In this document: positions 36,119-44,612 of the stretch, in pieces
Numbering within the stretch: the first letter of the stretch is position 1
Layout: each line of letters starts with the position of its first letter
Assembly: GCF_017948485.1 (NCBI RefSeq)
Contig: NZ_JAFFSX010000004.1
Coordinates: 186,001-250,000 of the forward strand
Direction: 5' to 3'
DNA: 64,000 nt
Source of the DNA: Streptomyces sp. GESEQ-35
Lineage (GTDB): Bacteria; Actinomycetota; Actinomycetes; Streptomycetales; Streptomycetaceae
Position numbers and translations under genes: made by a program
Notes under the pieces: generated by a model
Told to the model about the DNA's origin: nothing
What the model saw: only the letters and a program-made list of their open reading frames with translations
The model's database searches: none

Positions 36119-37231
36119 GTGTCCGCAGTCTCCGACCGACTCCCCACCTTCCCCTGGGACAAGCTGGCGCCGTACAAGAAGACGGCCGCCGCCCACCCGG
36201 AAGGCATCGTCGACCTGTCCGTCGGCACTCCGGTCGACCCGGTCCCCGAGCTGATCCAGAAAGCGCTGGTCGCGGCGGCCGACTCCCCGGGCTACCCGAC
36301 CGTCTGGGGCACGCCCGAGCTGCGCGACGCGATCACCGGCTGGGTCGGGCGCCGGCTGGGCGCCCGCGACGTCACCCACCACCACGTCCTGCCGATCGTC
36401 GGCTCCAAGGAACTGGTCGCCTGGCTCCCCACCCAGCTGGGCCTCGGCCCCGGCGACCGGGTCGCGTACCCGCGCCTGGCCTACCCGACGTACGAGGTCG
36501 GCGCCCGCCTGGCCCGCGCGGACCACGAGGTCTACGACGACCCGACCGCCCTCGACCCGGCTAACCTCAAGCTCCTCTGGCTCAACTCCCCGTCGAACCC
36601 GACGGGCAAGGTGCTCTCGAAGGCCGAACTGACCCGGATCGTCGCCTGGGCCCGCGAGCACGGCGTGCTGATCTTCTCCGACGAGTGCTACCTCGAACTG
36701 GGCTGGGACGCCGACCCGGTCTCGGTCCTCCACCCGGACGTGAACGGCGGCTCGTACGAGGGCATCGTGGCCGTCCACTCCCTCTCCAAGCGGTCCAACC
36801 TCGCGGGCTACCGCGCGGCCTTCCTCGCCGGCGACCCGGCGGTCCTCGGCCCCCTGCTGGAGATCCGCAAGCACGGCGGCATGATGACGTCGGCGCCGAC
36901 ACAGGCGGCGGTGATCGCGGCCCTCTCCGACGACGAGCACGTCCGCATCCAACGCGACCTCTACGCGGCCCGCCGCGAGGCCCTCCGGGCGGCCCTGGTC
37001 AACCACGGCTTCCGTATCGAACACAGCGAGGCCGGCCTTTACCTCTGGGCGACGAGAGACGAGTCCTGCTGGACCACACTCGCCCACCTGGCCGACCTCG
37101 GCATCCTGGTCGCACCGGGCGACTTCTACGGCGAGGCGGGCGAGAAGTCCGTACGAGTGGCCCTGACGGCGACGGACGAGAGGGTTCAGGCGGCGGTAGA
37201 ACGCCTGGCAGCGGCCACTGCTGACCGCTGA
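36119..37231 (+). CDS. dapC: PLP aminotransferase, probable succinyl-DAP aminotransferase (DapC)
   Basis: 370 residues from the GTG at 36119 (AAGTGAG upstream); starting at 36056 would translate through the hairpin arm. Fold type I aminotransferase: NSPSNPTGK, SDECYLELGW, PLP lysine in HSLSKRSNLAGYR and C-terminal RVALTATDER. DapC converts N-succinyl-2-amino-6-oxopimelate to N-succinyl-LL-diaminopimelate in lysine and peptidoglycan synthesis. dapE, the next step, is only 2 kb away, which supports the call. Another aminotransferase specificity cannot be excluded from sequence alone. Confidence 0.82.
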   Translation: MSAVSDRLPTFPWDKLAPYKKTAAAHPEGIVDLSVGTPVDPVPELIQKALVAAADSPGYPTVWGTPELRDAITGWVGRRLGARDVTHHHVLPIVGSKELVAWLPTQLGLGPGDRVAYPRLAYPTYEVGARLARADHEVYDDPTALDPANLKLLWLNSPSNPTGKVLSKAELTRIVAWAREHGVLIFSDECYLELGWDADPVSVLHPDVNGGSYEGIVAVHSLSKRSNLAGYRAAFLAGDPAVLGPLLEIRKHGGMMTSAPTQAAVIAALSDDEHVRIQRDLYAARREALRAALVNHGFRIEHSEAGLYLWATRDESCWTTLAHLADLGILVAPGDFYGEAGEKSVRVALTATDERVQAAVERLAAATADR

Positions 37232-37365
37232 CCGCCGCGGGCGGCGGTACCGCTGCCACCACCGCTGTGGGCAGTCGTTCCGCAGGGCGGAACGGGTGGG
37301 CACAGCCTGCAGCGCCGGGCACCGGCTGAACACGCCCCGGCCCCTGCCGACGTAAGAACGCAAAA

Positions 37366-37399
37366 CGACGGGGTCCAGGGAACTCCCTGGACCCCGTCG
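37366..37399. terminator. Bidirectional terminator
   Basis: CGACGGGGTCCAGGGA (37366-37381) pairs with TCCCTGGACCCCGTCG (37384-37399) across a 2-base spacer. It lies between the convergent aminotransferase gene and the secreted-protein gene, with AAAA on one flank that gives a U-run for the minus strand. Confidence 0.88.
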
Positions 37400-37423
37400 A
37401 CGTACAAGCCGCGCAGCGAACCG

Positions 37424-37873
37424 TTAGCCGATCGGCAGACCCTTGACCGGCACGGACGGCGCAGCCGGCAGCCCGCCCTGCGTCAGCGAACCCGTCGAGA
37501 CGCCACCTTCCGTCGCCGCGGACGTCGCGTCGCCGAGGAGGGCCCCGGCCGACCCCGCCGCGTCCCCGGCGGTCTTCTGCGCCGCGGGCGCCGCCTTCTT
37601 GAGCGCCTTGCCGCTGGTCTTGCCCGCGGCCGGCACCGCGGTCTTGACCGCCTTGCTGCCGGCGTCACCCGCGAGCCCGGTGACGTGCTGCGCCGCACCG
37701 TCGACGCTGTCGCCGACGCTCGCCCCGTCCAGGGCGGTCAGTCCGCCGAGGTTCGGGGTGGCCGGCAGTTCGGGGGCCGCGCTGGCGGAGCCGGCCGCAC
37801 CGACCCCGGCTGCCGCTCCCGCTGCGACGAGCAGCGCGGTACGGGCGATCCGGCGGGTCAGGGGGAGGGACAT
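37424..37873 (-). CDS. Secreted Ala/Gly-rich small protein
   Basis: 149 residues. Sec signal peptide: RRIARTALLVAAGAAAGVGAAGSASA, cleavage expected before APELPATPNL. The mature part is low-complexity with Ala/Gly/Lys/Thr and no Cys. It has a mid-protein Lys/Ala-rich helical stretch (AAGKTSGKALKKAAPAAQKT). GGAG is present just upstream of the ATG at 37873. No known domain. Related Streptomyces proteins are often labelled ATP-binding without basis; nothing in the sequence supports that. Confidence 0.75.
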   Translation of the reverse strand: MSLPLTRRIARTALLVAAGAAAGVGAAGSASAAPELPATPNLGGLTALDGASVGDSVDGAAQHVTGLAGDAGSKAVKTAVPAAGKTSGKALKKAAPAAQKTAGDAAGSAGALLGDATSAATEGGVSTGSLTQGGLPAAPSVPVKGLPIG

Positions 37874-38226
37874 AATGCTCCTTTGACGGGAGAGTACGTT
37901 GGAGTGTCCGACCGTGCCCGGCAGTTGAACTCCCTCCGCGACCGACTGGCCGTCGGCCTGCGGCGGTTGATCGTCCGGGCTCGGACGCAGTGACTACCGC
38001 TCGAAGCCCGCGAAGGTTGCGGCGGGCCAACGTAAAGAGTTGGCAATGCGTCGCATTATCGGCTGCGGATAAAACCGGGCAAACGGTGCCCACCTCGAAA
38101 GTCTGCCGAATCCTTACAGCCCTTTGTTCTCAAGGGCTTTGGTGTATGCGGGGGTGACGGCGCGAAAACCTGAGCACACCGTCGCCCGCACGCGCCGCGC
38201 GTAGCTCCCGCGGGTGACCTTCCGTA
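37874..38226. other. Intergenic region, probable promoter of the secreted protein
   Basis: About 350 bases. It should hold the minus-strand promoter of the secreted protein. The part near 38040-38120 is relatively A/T-rich. A short hairpin AGCCCTT...AAGGGCT (38119-38139) may end the transcript of the anchored protein that finishes at 38227. I see no convincing gene; a 29-codon GTG frame at 37904-37993 is noted under rejected items. Confidence 0.5.
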
Positions 38227-39201
38227 CTACTGCGCGGTCACGACACGGACCACTTCTGCCGTGTCCTTCTCGGCCTGTGCGGTGCCCGCTCCGCCCGCCG
38301 TGCGCCATTGGCTGTCGGTGTTCCCGGCCGTCCACTCCCGCCCGGAGTACGAGACGCGTTCGATATGCAGGTCGGAGGCGTTGGCCACGGCCCAGTGCGC
38401 CAGCTGCCAGCCGCGCTGCTTCAGGCTGCGCCCCTTGCCGCCGCCGTCGTCGGTCACGGGCAGTGTCAGGGTCCGTCCGTTGCTCTCGACGGTCGCGGAG
38501 GGCGTTGGTGTCGATGCCGTGCCGCTCACCACCGCGCCGGCGGGCTCCAGCGCATCGCGTCCGAAGTCGCGTGCGAGCGCGGACCGTACCGCCTCCGGCC
38601 CTTCCGTGCGGGTGGCGCCCGGGCGTCCCGCACAGGTCAGGGTGGCCGCCGAGCGTCCGGTGAGGGCGGCCGCGAGCAGCGTGGCGTCCGGCTCGTGCTT
38701 GGCGTAGGCCTGGGGAAAGCCGCTGCGCTGCACGCGCTGTGCCGCGACGGTGAGCGGGAGGCCGGTGTAGCGGGGAACCTTGACCAGATGCTCGTAGAAG
38801 ATGCCTGCCGCGTACGTCGGGTCCATGATCTGCTTCTTCGTGCCCCAGCCCTGCGAGGGCCGCTGCTGGAAGAGGCCCAGCGAGTCCCGGTCGCCGTGGC
38901 TGATGTTGCGCAGCGCCGACTCCTGGAGCGCGGTCGCCAGGGCTATCGTCACGGCCCGCTCGGGCAGGCCCCGGGCGGTGCCGACGGCGGTGATCGTCGC
39001 CGCGTTCACGGCCTGCTCCGGCGTGAACTCGTACGCCGTTCTGGCGTTCTGCTTCGACACCACCTTGCAGCCCGGTGTGCCCGTGCCGCCGGTGATGTAC
39101 TGCATCACGAGATACCCGGCGACGGAGAGCAGGACCACGAAGGCCGCCCCGAAACGGAAGAGGCGGCCACGGCGTTGACGAGTAGGGGACGGCGCTGGCA
39201 T
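38227..39201 (-). CDS. Membrane-anchored lysozyme-like / lytic transglycosylase-like protein
   Basis: 324 residues from the ATG at 39201. Short basic cytoplasmic start (PTRQRRGRLFRFG), one membrane helix (AAFVVLLSVAGYLVMQYI), then an outside domain of the actinobacterial lysozyme-like type: TIALATALQESALRNISHGD with the likely catalytic Glu, SLGLFQQRPSQGWGT and DPTYAAGIFYEHL. A second C-terminal domain (about 230-324) has no known match and is Ser/Thr-rich before it. It likely cuts or binds peptidoglycan. A longer antisense frame through dapE is rejected. Divergent from dapE, 84 bases apart. Confidence 0.8.
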   Translation of the reverse strand: MPAPSPTRQRRGRLFRFGAAFVVLLSVAGYLVMQYITGGTGTPGCKVVSKQNARTAYEFTPEQAVNAATITAVGTARGLPERAVTIALATALQESALRNISHGDRDSLGLFQQRPSQGWGTKKQIMDPTYAAGIFYEHLVKVPRYTGLPLTVAAQRVQRSGFPQAYAKHEPDATLLAAALTGRSAATLTCAGRPGATRTEGPEAVRSALARDFGRDALEPAGAVVSGTASTPTPSATVESNGRTLTLPVTDDGGGKGRSLKQRGWQLAHWAVANASDLHIERVSYSGREWTAGNTDSQWRTAGGAGTAQAEKDTAEVVRVVTAQ

Positions 39202-39285
39202 CCCCACAAGGTACTGGGTGTCGTTGTGTCCTCCGGGCCGGATGGGGACGGTGGGGTGCGGGCCTGGCGCGTTAGGGTCGACTGC

Positions 39286-40365
39286 ATGGCCGATACCCCG
39301 CTTGACCTCACGCTGGACGCCGCGCGGCTGACTGCGCAGCTCGTCGATTTCCCGTCGGAGAGCGGCACCGAGAAGCCCCTCGCCGACGCGATCGAGACCG
39401 CGCTGCGCGCGCTGGAGCATCTGACGGTCGAGCGGTACGGCAACAACGTCGTCGCCCGTACGAACCTGGGCCGCGCCGAGCGCGTGATCCTCGCCGGCCA
39501 CATCGACACGGTCCCCATCGCCGAGAACGTCCCCTCGCGGCTGGACGAGGACGGCGTCCTGTGGGGCTGCGGCACCTGCGACATGAAGTCGGGCGTCGCG
39601 GTCCAGCTGCGCATCGCGGCCACCGTCCCCGCCCCGAACCGCGACCTGACCTTCGTCTTCTACGACAACGAAGAGGTGGCGGCGGAGCTCAACGGCCTCA
39701 GGCACGTGGCCGAGGCGCAACCCGAGTGGCTCGAGGGCGACTTCGCGGTGCTGCTGGAACCGTCGGACGGCCAGGTCGAGGGCGGCTGCCAGGGCACCCT
39801 GCGCGTGCTGCTGAAGACGAGCGGCGAGCGGGCCCACTCCGCGCGCAGCTGGATGGGCTCGAACGCCATCCACGCGGCGGCCCCGATCCTGGCGAAGCTG
39901 GCGGCCTACGAGCCGCGCTACCCGGTGATCGACGGCCTGGAGTACCGCGAGGGCCTGAACGCGGTGGGCATCTCGGGCGGCGTGGCCGGGAACGTCATCC
40001 CGGACGAATGCGTTGTAACAGTGAACTTCCGCTATGCGCCGGACCGCACGGAGGACGAAGCGATCGCCCACGTCCACGAGGTGTTCGCGGACTGCGGGGT
40101 GACGGAGTTCGTGGTGGACGACCACAGCGGCGCGGCGCTCCCCGGCCTGTCCCACCCGGCCGCGGCGGCCTTCATCAAGGCGGTCGGCGGCACCCCGATG
40201 CCCAAGTACGGCTGGACGGACGTATCCCGCTTCAGCGCGCTCGGCGTCCCGGCGGTGAACTACGGCCCGGGCAACCCGCACCTGGCGCACAAGCGGGACG
40301 AGCGCGTGGAGACGGCGAAGATCCTGGCGGGGGAAGAGCGACTGAAGGCCTGGCTGACGGCGTGA
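39286..40365 (+). CDS. dapE: Succinyl-diaminopimelate desuccinylase
   Basis: 359 residues from the ATG at 39286; a longer frame reading from 38308 runs antisense through the neighbouring gene and is rejected. M20 metallopeptidase fold. Metal ligands: His72 (AGHIDT, Asp74 beside it), Asp99 (GTCDMK), Glu130 with catalytic Glu129 (DNEEV), and His in NPHLAHKRDE near the end. It releases succinate from N-succinyl-LL-DAP, supplying diaminopimelate for lysine and peptidoglycan. Matches M. tuberculosis DapE in size. Confidence 0.94.
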   Translation: MADTPLDLTLDAARLTAQLVDFPSESGTEKPLADAIETALRALEHLTVERYGNNVVARTNLGRAERVILAGHIDTVPIAENVPSRLDEDGVLWGCGTCDMKSGVAVQLRIAATVPAPNRDLTFVFYDNEEVAAELNGLRHVAEAQPEWLEGDFAVLLEPSDGQVEGGCQGTLRVLLKTSGERAHSARSWMGSNAIHAAAPILAKLAAYEPRYPVIDGLEYREGLNAVGISGGVAGNVIPDECVVTVNFRYAPDRTEDEAIAHVHEVFADCGVTEFVVDDHSGAALPGLSHPAAAAFIKAVGGTPMPKYGWTDVSRFSALGVPAVNYGPGNPHLAHKRDERVETAKILAGEERLKAWLTA

Positions 40366-40465
40366 CGACGCGGCGGATGCGGGCGTCGGACATGCCGATG
40401 TCCCCCGTCCGTAACCCGCGTAGATCTACGCTGATGTGGAAAGACCGCAAGCGGAGGGAGCGCAC

Positions 40466-41224
40466 ATGGCTACCGGGAACCCCGAGGGCAAGAAGCAGCC
40501 ACCGGAGGAGCAGCGCCTGGGACCGGTCCTCCGGAGGCGGGCGCAGGTCACGGCGAGCACGACGGACCAGCGTCTGCTGGACGCGGGCGGCCCCTCGGAC
40601 TGGGTCCACACCGACCCCTGGCGCGTCCTGCGCATCCAGTCGGAGTTCATCGAAGGCTTCGGCACCCTCGCCGAACTCCCGCCCGCCATCAGCGTGTTCG
40701 GCTCCGCCCGTACGCCGGCGGGCTCGCCGGAGTACGACGCGGGCGTTCGCCTGGGCCGCGGCCTGGTGGAGGCGGGCTGGGCGGTGATCACCGGCGGTGG
40801 CCCCGGTGCCATGGAGGCGGCGAACAAGGGCGCGTGCGAGGCCAAGGGCATCTCCGTCGGCCTGGGCATCGAGCTCCCCTTCGAGCAGGGCCTCAACCCC
40901 TATGTCGACATCGGCCTCAACTTCCGCTACTTCTTCGTCCGGAAGATGATGTTCGTCAAGTACGCCCAGGGCTTCGTGGTCCTCCCCGGCGGCCTCGGCA
41001 CCCTCGACGAACTCTTCGAGGCCCTCACCCTCGTCCAGACCCAGAAGGTCACCCGCTTCCCCATCGTCCTCTTCGGCAGCGCCTACTGGGGCGGCCTCAT
41101 CGACTGGCTGAAGAACACCCTGATCGCCCAGGGCAAGGCATCCGAGAAGGACCTGATGCTGTTCCACGTGACGGACGACGTGGACGAGGCGGTGGCGTTG
41201 GTGTCGAAGGAGGCGGGGCGGTAG
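40466..41224 (+). CDS. LOG-family protein (Rv1205-like nucleotide phosphoribohydrolase)
   Basis: 252 residues from the ATG at 40466 (GGAGGGAG upstream). The two LOG motifs are clear: GGGPGAMEAANKGA and PGGLGTLDELFE. About 80 residues precede the Rossmann core, longer than typical plant-like LOG, as in Rv1205. LOG enzymes split cytokinin riboside 5'-monophosphate or other nucleotide monophosphates to base and ribose phosphate. Its role in Streptomyces is unknown. Confidence 0.9.
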   Translation: MATGNPEGKKQPPEEQRLGPVLRRRAQVTASTTDQRLLDAGGPSDWVHTDPWRVLRIQSEFIEGFGTLAELPPAISVFGSARTPAGSPEYDAGVRLGRGLVEAGWAVITGGGPGAMEAANKGACEAKGISVGLGIELPFEQGLNPYVDIGLNFRYFFVRKMMFVKYAQGFVVLPGGLGTLDELFEALTLVQTQKVTRFPIVLFGSAYWGGLIDWLKNTLIAQGKASEKDLMLFHVTDDVDEAVALVSKEAGR

Positions 41225-41240
41225 ACGCGGGTCATCCCGG

Positions 41241-41340
41241 CCCCTCCGGCGGTACGGGTACTTTCAGCCCCTCCGGCGTTTGATTCTTTTCAGCCCCTCC
41301 GGCGTTTGAGGAGCGGGGTCGAAGGGGCGGAGCCCCTTCA
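41241..41340. repeat. Intergenic repeat family B, copy 2, with three tandem boxes
   Basis: Three CCCCTCCGGCG boxes occur in a row at 41241, 41268 and 41294, the last two as CAGCCCCTCCGGCGTTTGA. They are followed by GGAGCGGGGTCGAAGGGG and then CGGAGCCCCTTCA. The last part folds as AAGGGGC-GGA-GCCCCTT. It lies between convergent genes (LOG and FolP2-like). The tandem boxes look like local slippage or nested insertion of the element. Confidence 0.7.
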
Positions 41341-41377
41341 GGACGGGACGGGTAGGGGCGGCGGGGGCGAGAAAGGT

Positions 41378-42238
41378 TTATGCCAGCCCCCGCCGAGCCA
41401 CGGCCGGCACCCGATGCCCCGCGATGGACGCGACCATGTCCACCACCTGACGGGTCTCGGCCACCTCATGCACCCGATACACCTGCGCCCCCAACCACGC
41501 CGACACCGCCGTCGTCGCCAACGTCCCCACCACCCGCTCCTTCAACGGCCGATCCAGCGTCTCGCCGACAAAGTCCTTGTTGGACAAGGACACCAACACC
41601 GGCCACCCGGTCGCGACCATCTCCCCGAGCCGCCGCGTCGCCTCAAGACTGTGCCGCGTGTTCTTCCCGAAGTCATGCCCGGGATCGATCATCACCGAGT
41701 CCCGAGGCACCCCGAGCGACACCGCCCGCTCGGCCAGCCCCAGCGTCACCCGCAGGATGTCGGCCACGACATCGTCGTACGTCACCCGATGCGGCCGAGT
41801 CCGCGGCTCCGCCCCACCGGCATGCGTGCACACCAACCCCACCCTGTACCGCGCCGCGACCTCCGCAAGCCGCGGATCGACCCCGCCCCACGCGTCGTTC
41901 AGCACATCCGCCCCGGCCTCGCACACGGCCTCACCGACGTCGTGCCGCCACGTGTCCACGCTGATGATCACGTCCGGGAAGCGCCGCCGCACCTCCGCCA
42001 CGAATCCGACCGTCCGCCGCGCCTCCTCCGTGGCGGACACCTCGTCCCCGGGCCCGGCCTTGACCCCGCCGATGTCGATGATGGCAGCCCCCTCGGACAC
42101 CGCCTGCTCCACGCGCGCGAGGGCGGCCTCGTCGTGAAAGGCGGACCCCTGGTCGTAGAAGGAGTCCGGGGTCCGGTTCACGATCGCCATGATCACCGGC
42201 TCGTGCGGTTCGAATTCCCGCCTGCCCAGCCTGAGCAT
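41378..42238 (-). CDS. folP2: FolP2-type dihydropteroate synthase homologue
   Basis: 286 residues. TIM-barrel of the DHPS family: IMAIVNRTPDSFYDQG (first strand), IIDIGG, ISVDTWR, NDAWGG, IDPGHDFGK and a final RVHEV. The loop after IDIGG, normally ESTRPG and needed for catalysis and sulfonamide contacts, is VKAGPGDE instead, and SRKSF is SNKDF. This matches mycobacterial FolP2, reported to lack normal DHPS activity, and its neighbours (LOG, DivIVA-domain, tag) match those of M. tuberculosis folP2. It is therefore probably not the main folate enzyme. Confidence 0.88.
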   Translation of the reverse strand: MLRLGRREFEPHEPVIMAIVNRTPDSFYDQGSAFHDEAALARVEQAVSEGAAIIDIGGVKAGPGDEVSATEEARRTVGFVAEVRRRFPDVIISVDTWRHDVGEAVCEAGADVLNDAWGGVDPRLAEVAARYRVGLVCTHAGGAEPRTRPHRVTYDDVVADILRVTLGLAERAVSLGVPRDSVMIDPGHDFGKNTRHSLEATRRLGEMVATGWPVLVSLSNKDFVGETLDRPLKERVVGTLATTAVSAWLGAQVYRVHEVAETRQVVDMVASIAGHRVPAVARRGLA

Positions 42239-42422
42239 CCCCTGTGACCTCTCCTAGTACGTCCTTGGTGCATCACGGCCTTGGGCCGCCTGCGACCCTA
42301 ACTGTCAGACTCGCATGGCACGATCGGACCCTGAACAACCGATACCTCGGCGTCGGAACATCCGATTCCGATGCGCCCGACACACCCGACCCATCCGACC
42401 GATCTCGTGGGGACCCTCAGCG

Positions 42423-42770
42423 ATGGTTATGTTCTTGTTCCTGGTCGTCGCGCTCGCCGTCGTCGTCGCCGCGGTGACCCTCGCCGTGCTGGGCGGCGGT
42501 GAGAACGGCCCGCTGCCGGAGGCCGCCCCCGAGCGCCTCCAGGACCCGCTGCCGCTGGACCGCCCGGTCAGCCGCGGCGATGTCGAGGGCCTCCGCTTCC
42601 CGCTCGCCGCCCGCGGCTACCGCATGGCCGACGTGGACGACGCCCTCAGCCGCCTCGGCGCTGAGCTCGCCGAGCGCGACGCCCGCATCGCCGACCTGGA
42701 GTCCGCACTGGCCGGCGCGCAGGCGGCCCGTCACTCCATGGACAAGCGCGCAGAGGGGGACCAGCAGTGA
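42423..42770 (+). CDS. DivIVA-domain membrane protein (Rv1209-like)
   Basis: 115 residues from the ATG at 42423. One N-terminal membrane helix (MFLFLVVALAVVVAAVTLAVL), then a DivI1A motif (LRFPLAARGYRMADVDDALSRLG) and a short coiled coil to the end. A longer frame from 42315 is rejected. Likely a small polar or septal membrane-curvature protein; the DivIVA motif is only the short version. Overlaps tag by 4 bases (GTGA). Confidence 0.82.
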   Translation: MVMFLFLVVALAVVVAAVTLAVLGGGENGPLPEAAPERLQDPLPLDRPVSRGDVEGLRFPLAARGYRMADVDDALSRLGAELAERDARIADLESALAGAQAARHSMDKRAEGDQQ

Positions 42771-43354
42771 GCGAGGGGACTGCGGTGGCCGGTCCGGACG
42801 GCGCCCTGCGCTGCCCCTGGGCCCTGTCCACCCCGGACTACGTGACGTACCACGACGAGGAGTGGGGCCGCCCGGTCCACGGCGACGAAGCCCTCTTCGA
42901 GCGCCTCAGCCTGGAGGCCTTCCAGTCGGGCCTGTCCTGGATCACCATCCTGCGCCGCCGCCCCGGCTTCCGCGCCGCCTTCGCGGGATTCGAGATCGCC
43001 AAGGTGGCAACCTTCACGGACACCGACAAAGACCGCCTCCTCGCCGACCCCGACATCATCCGCAATCGCGCCAAGATCGACGCGACCATGGCCAACGCGC
43101 GCGTGCTTGCCGACTGGAATCCGGGTGAGCTGGACGACCTGATCTGGTCCTTCGCCCCCGACCCGGCGACCCGCCCGGCCCCCAAGACCCTGGCCGACGT
43201 CCCGGCGGTCACTCCAGAGTCAACGGCGTTGTCCAAGACCCTCAAGAAGCGGGGCCTAAGCTTCGTAGGCCCGACAACGGCATACGCCCTGATGCAGGCG
43301 TGCGGCTTGGTGGACGACCACTTGGAATCATGCGTGGCGAGGAGCGCCCCGTAA
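42767..43354 (+). CDS. tag: DNA-3-methyladenine glycosylase I
   Basis: 195 residues, GTG start overlapping the previous stop. Removes 3-methyladenine from alkylated DNA. The zinc-snap ligands are CPWA (Cys near residue 12), YHDEEWG (His near 25) and DDH-x-x-x-C near the end. The substrate-pocket block EAFQSGLSWITILRRRPGF is intact. The last codons and the TAA stop are provided by repeat family A (43341-43400), so the true original C-terminus may have been replaced. Confidence 0.92.
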   Translation: MSEGTAVAGPDGALRCPWALSTPDYVTYHDEEWGRPVHGDEALFERLSLEAFQSGLSWITILRRRPGFRAAFAGFEIAKVATFTDTDKDRLLADPDIIRNRAKIDATMANARVLADWNPGELDDLIWSFAPDPATRPAPKTLADVPAVTPESTALSKTLKKRGLSFVGPTTAYALMQACGLVDDHLESCVARSAP

Positions 43355-43400
43355 GGGGCGCGGGGAACTGCGCGACCAGCCCCCCACGAACCCGCAGCCC
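43341..43400. repeat. Intergenic repeat family A, copy 2, overlapping the end of tag
   Basis: GGAGCGCCCCGTAAGGGGCG then CGGGGAACTGCGCGACCAGC, then CCCCCACGAACCCGCAGCC. The TAA is the tag stop codon. The element again lies between convergent genes and can fold as GCGCCCC-GTAA-GGGGCGC. Confidence 0.75.
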
Positions 43401-43423
43401 CCGACGGCGCGACCGCCCCGAGC

Positions 43424-44227
43424 TCACCGGCCCAAATACTTGGGCTTCTCCTTGTTCACAAACGCCTGCACAGCGATCGCATGATCCTCGGAGGACCCGG
43501 CCCGCGCCTGCAACTCGTCCTCCTTCTCCAGCGTCTCGCCAAGGGAGTGCGACATCCCGTAGGCAACGGCTTCCTTGATGGCCCCATATGCCACCGTCGG
43601 CCCCTCGGCCAACGCCCGAGCCACCAGCTCCGCCTCGCCTCGCAGCGACGCGCCCGGCACAACCCGGTTCGCGATGCCGAGCTCGTACGCTTCCTGGGCG
43701 CTGATGCTGCGCGGGAAAAGCAGTAGGTCGGCGGCCCGCCCAGGGCCGACGACACGCGGCAGCGTCCACGAGATCCCGGAGTCGGCGGTCAGCGCGACCC
43801 CCGCGAAGGACGTGTTGAAGGCAGCCGTGTCGGCCACGACTCGATAATCCGCGGCCAGCGCGAAACCGAATCCGGCCCCGGCCGCGACGCCGTTCACGCC
43901 GGCCACCACCGGCTTCGGCATCGCCGTCAGCGCCCGCACAATCGGGTTGTAGTGCTCCCGTACCGTGCTCATGGTCTGTCCCGAGCCCGCCGCCCGGTCC
44001 GCCGCCAGCAGCCCGATGTGCTCCTTGAGGTCCTGCCCCACGCAGAACGCCCGGTCACCGGCGGAGGTCAGCAGCACCGCCCGTACGGCGTCGTCGTCGG
44101 CCGCCGCCTGAACCGCGTCCCGCAGGGCGACCTTGGTCGCGATGTTCAGCGCGTTCATCGCCTCGGGGCGGTTCAGCGTGATCGTCGCGAGCCCGTCGCT
44201 CACCTCGTAGAGCACGGTGTCGGCCAT
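43424..44227 (-). CDS. Enoyl-CoA hydratase/isomerase family protein
   Basis: 267 residues from the ATG at 44227 (GGAGGGGA upstream). Crotonase fold. Oxyanion-hole segments: AGDRAFCVGQDLKEH and GVNGVAAGAGFGFALAADYRV. Downstream TSFAGVALTADSG lacks the usual second Glu of a true hydratase and has an Asp in DSG, as in PaaG-like isomerases. The reaction could be an isomerase step of aromatic or fatty acid breakdown; substrate not assignable. An upstream in-frame ATG at 44305 is less likely. Confidence 0.85.
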   Translation of the reverse strand: MADTVLYEVSDGLATITLNRPEAMNALNIATKVALRDAVQAAADDDAVRAVLLTSAGDRAFCVGQDLKEHIGLLAADRAAGSGQTMSTVREHYNPIVRALTAMPKPVVAGVNGVAAGAGFGFALAADYRVVADTAAFNTSFAGVALTADSGISWTLPRVVGPGRAADLLLFPRSISAQEAYELGIANRVVPGASLRGEAELVARALAEGPTVAYGAIKEAVAYGMSHSLGETLEKEDELQARAGSSEDHAIAVQAFVNKEKPKYLGR

Positions 44228-44612
44228 GGCGAATCCCCTCCGGTGATGCGGCTCCGACGTACTCGTCGGTACGTCCTTGTCTGAGGACAGCATGGCGTAG
44301 ATCACCGGTGACGGACCGGAACGGACGTGTGACCTGCGTCAAAGAATTCGCGACCTGTTTTGTGCGGCGAAGGCGTGAGCGGCGGCGCAGTATCGCAGTC
44401 ACATCGCCGAATTGAGTGGTTTTGCTCGCGCGCGTTGCCCAAGCGATGCCGACTGATGTTGGTCATCGGGTCCTGAGATGCGGGATAATGGCCTGGAAGC
44501 AATGTGTTCGATGCCGGTGTCGTGTGTCCTGCGCCTTTTCAGGCAGGGGCCGCGCATGCCCTCCAGGGCCGTCGGCTTTGACGATGAGCTGGTTTCAGGA
44601 AGGGGAACGAGC
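44228..44612. promoter_or_regulatory. Divergent promoter region (crotonase gene / DUF3117 gene)
   Basis: About 385 bases, no gene that I trust. A GATAAT box at 44484-44489 with TTGGTC 19 bases before it is the best promoter candidate for the small DUF3117 gene, giving a leader of about 120 bases. The frame running from 44478 that extends the DUF3117 protein lacks homology. Confidence 0.45.

Noticed and set aside
37904..37993. A 29-codon GTG frame (VSDRARQLNSLRDRL...) upstream of the secreted protein
   Set aside because: The GGAG directly abuts the GTG, there is no terminator, and it overlaps the expected promoter of the divergent gene. Not enough to call a gene, although it is not excluded.
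38308..39285. Plus-strand extension upstream of dapE
   Set aside because: It lies antisense to the lysozyme-like gene and encodes a peptide without homology; DapE proteins start at about 39286.
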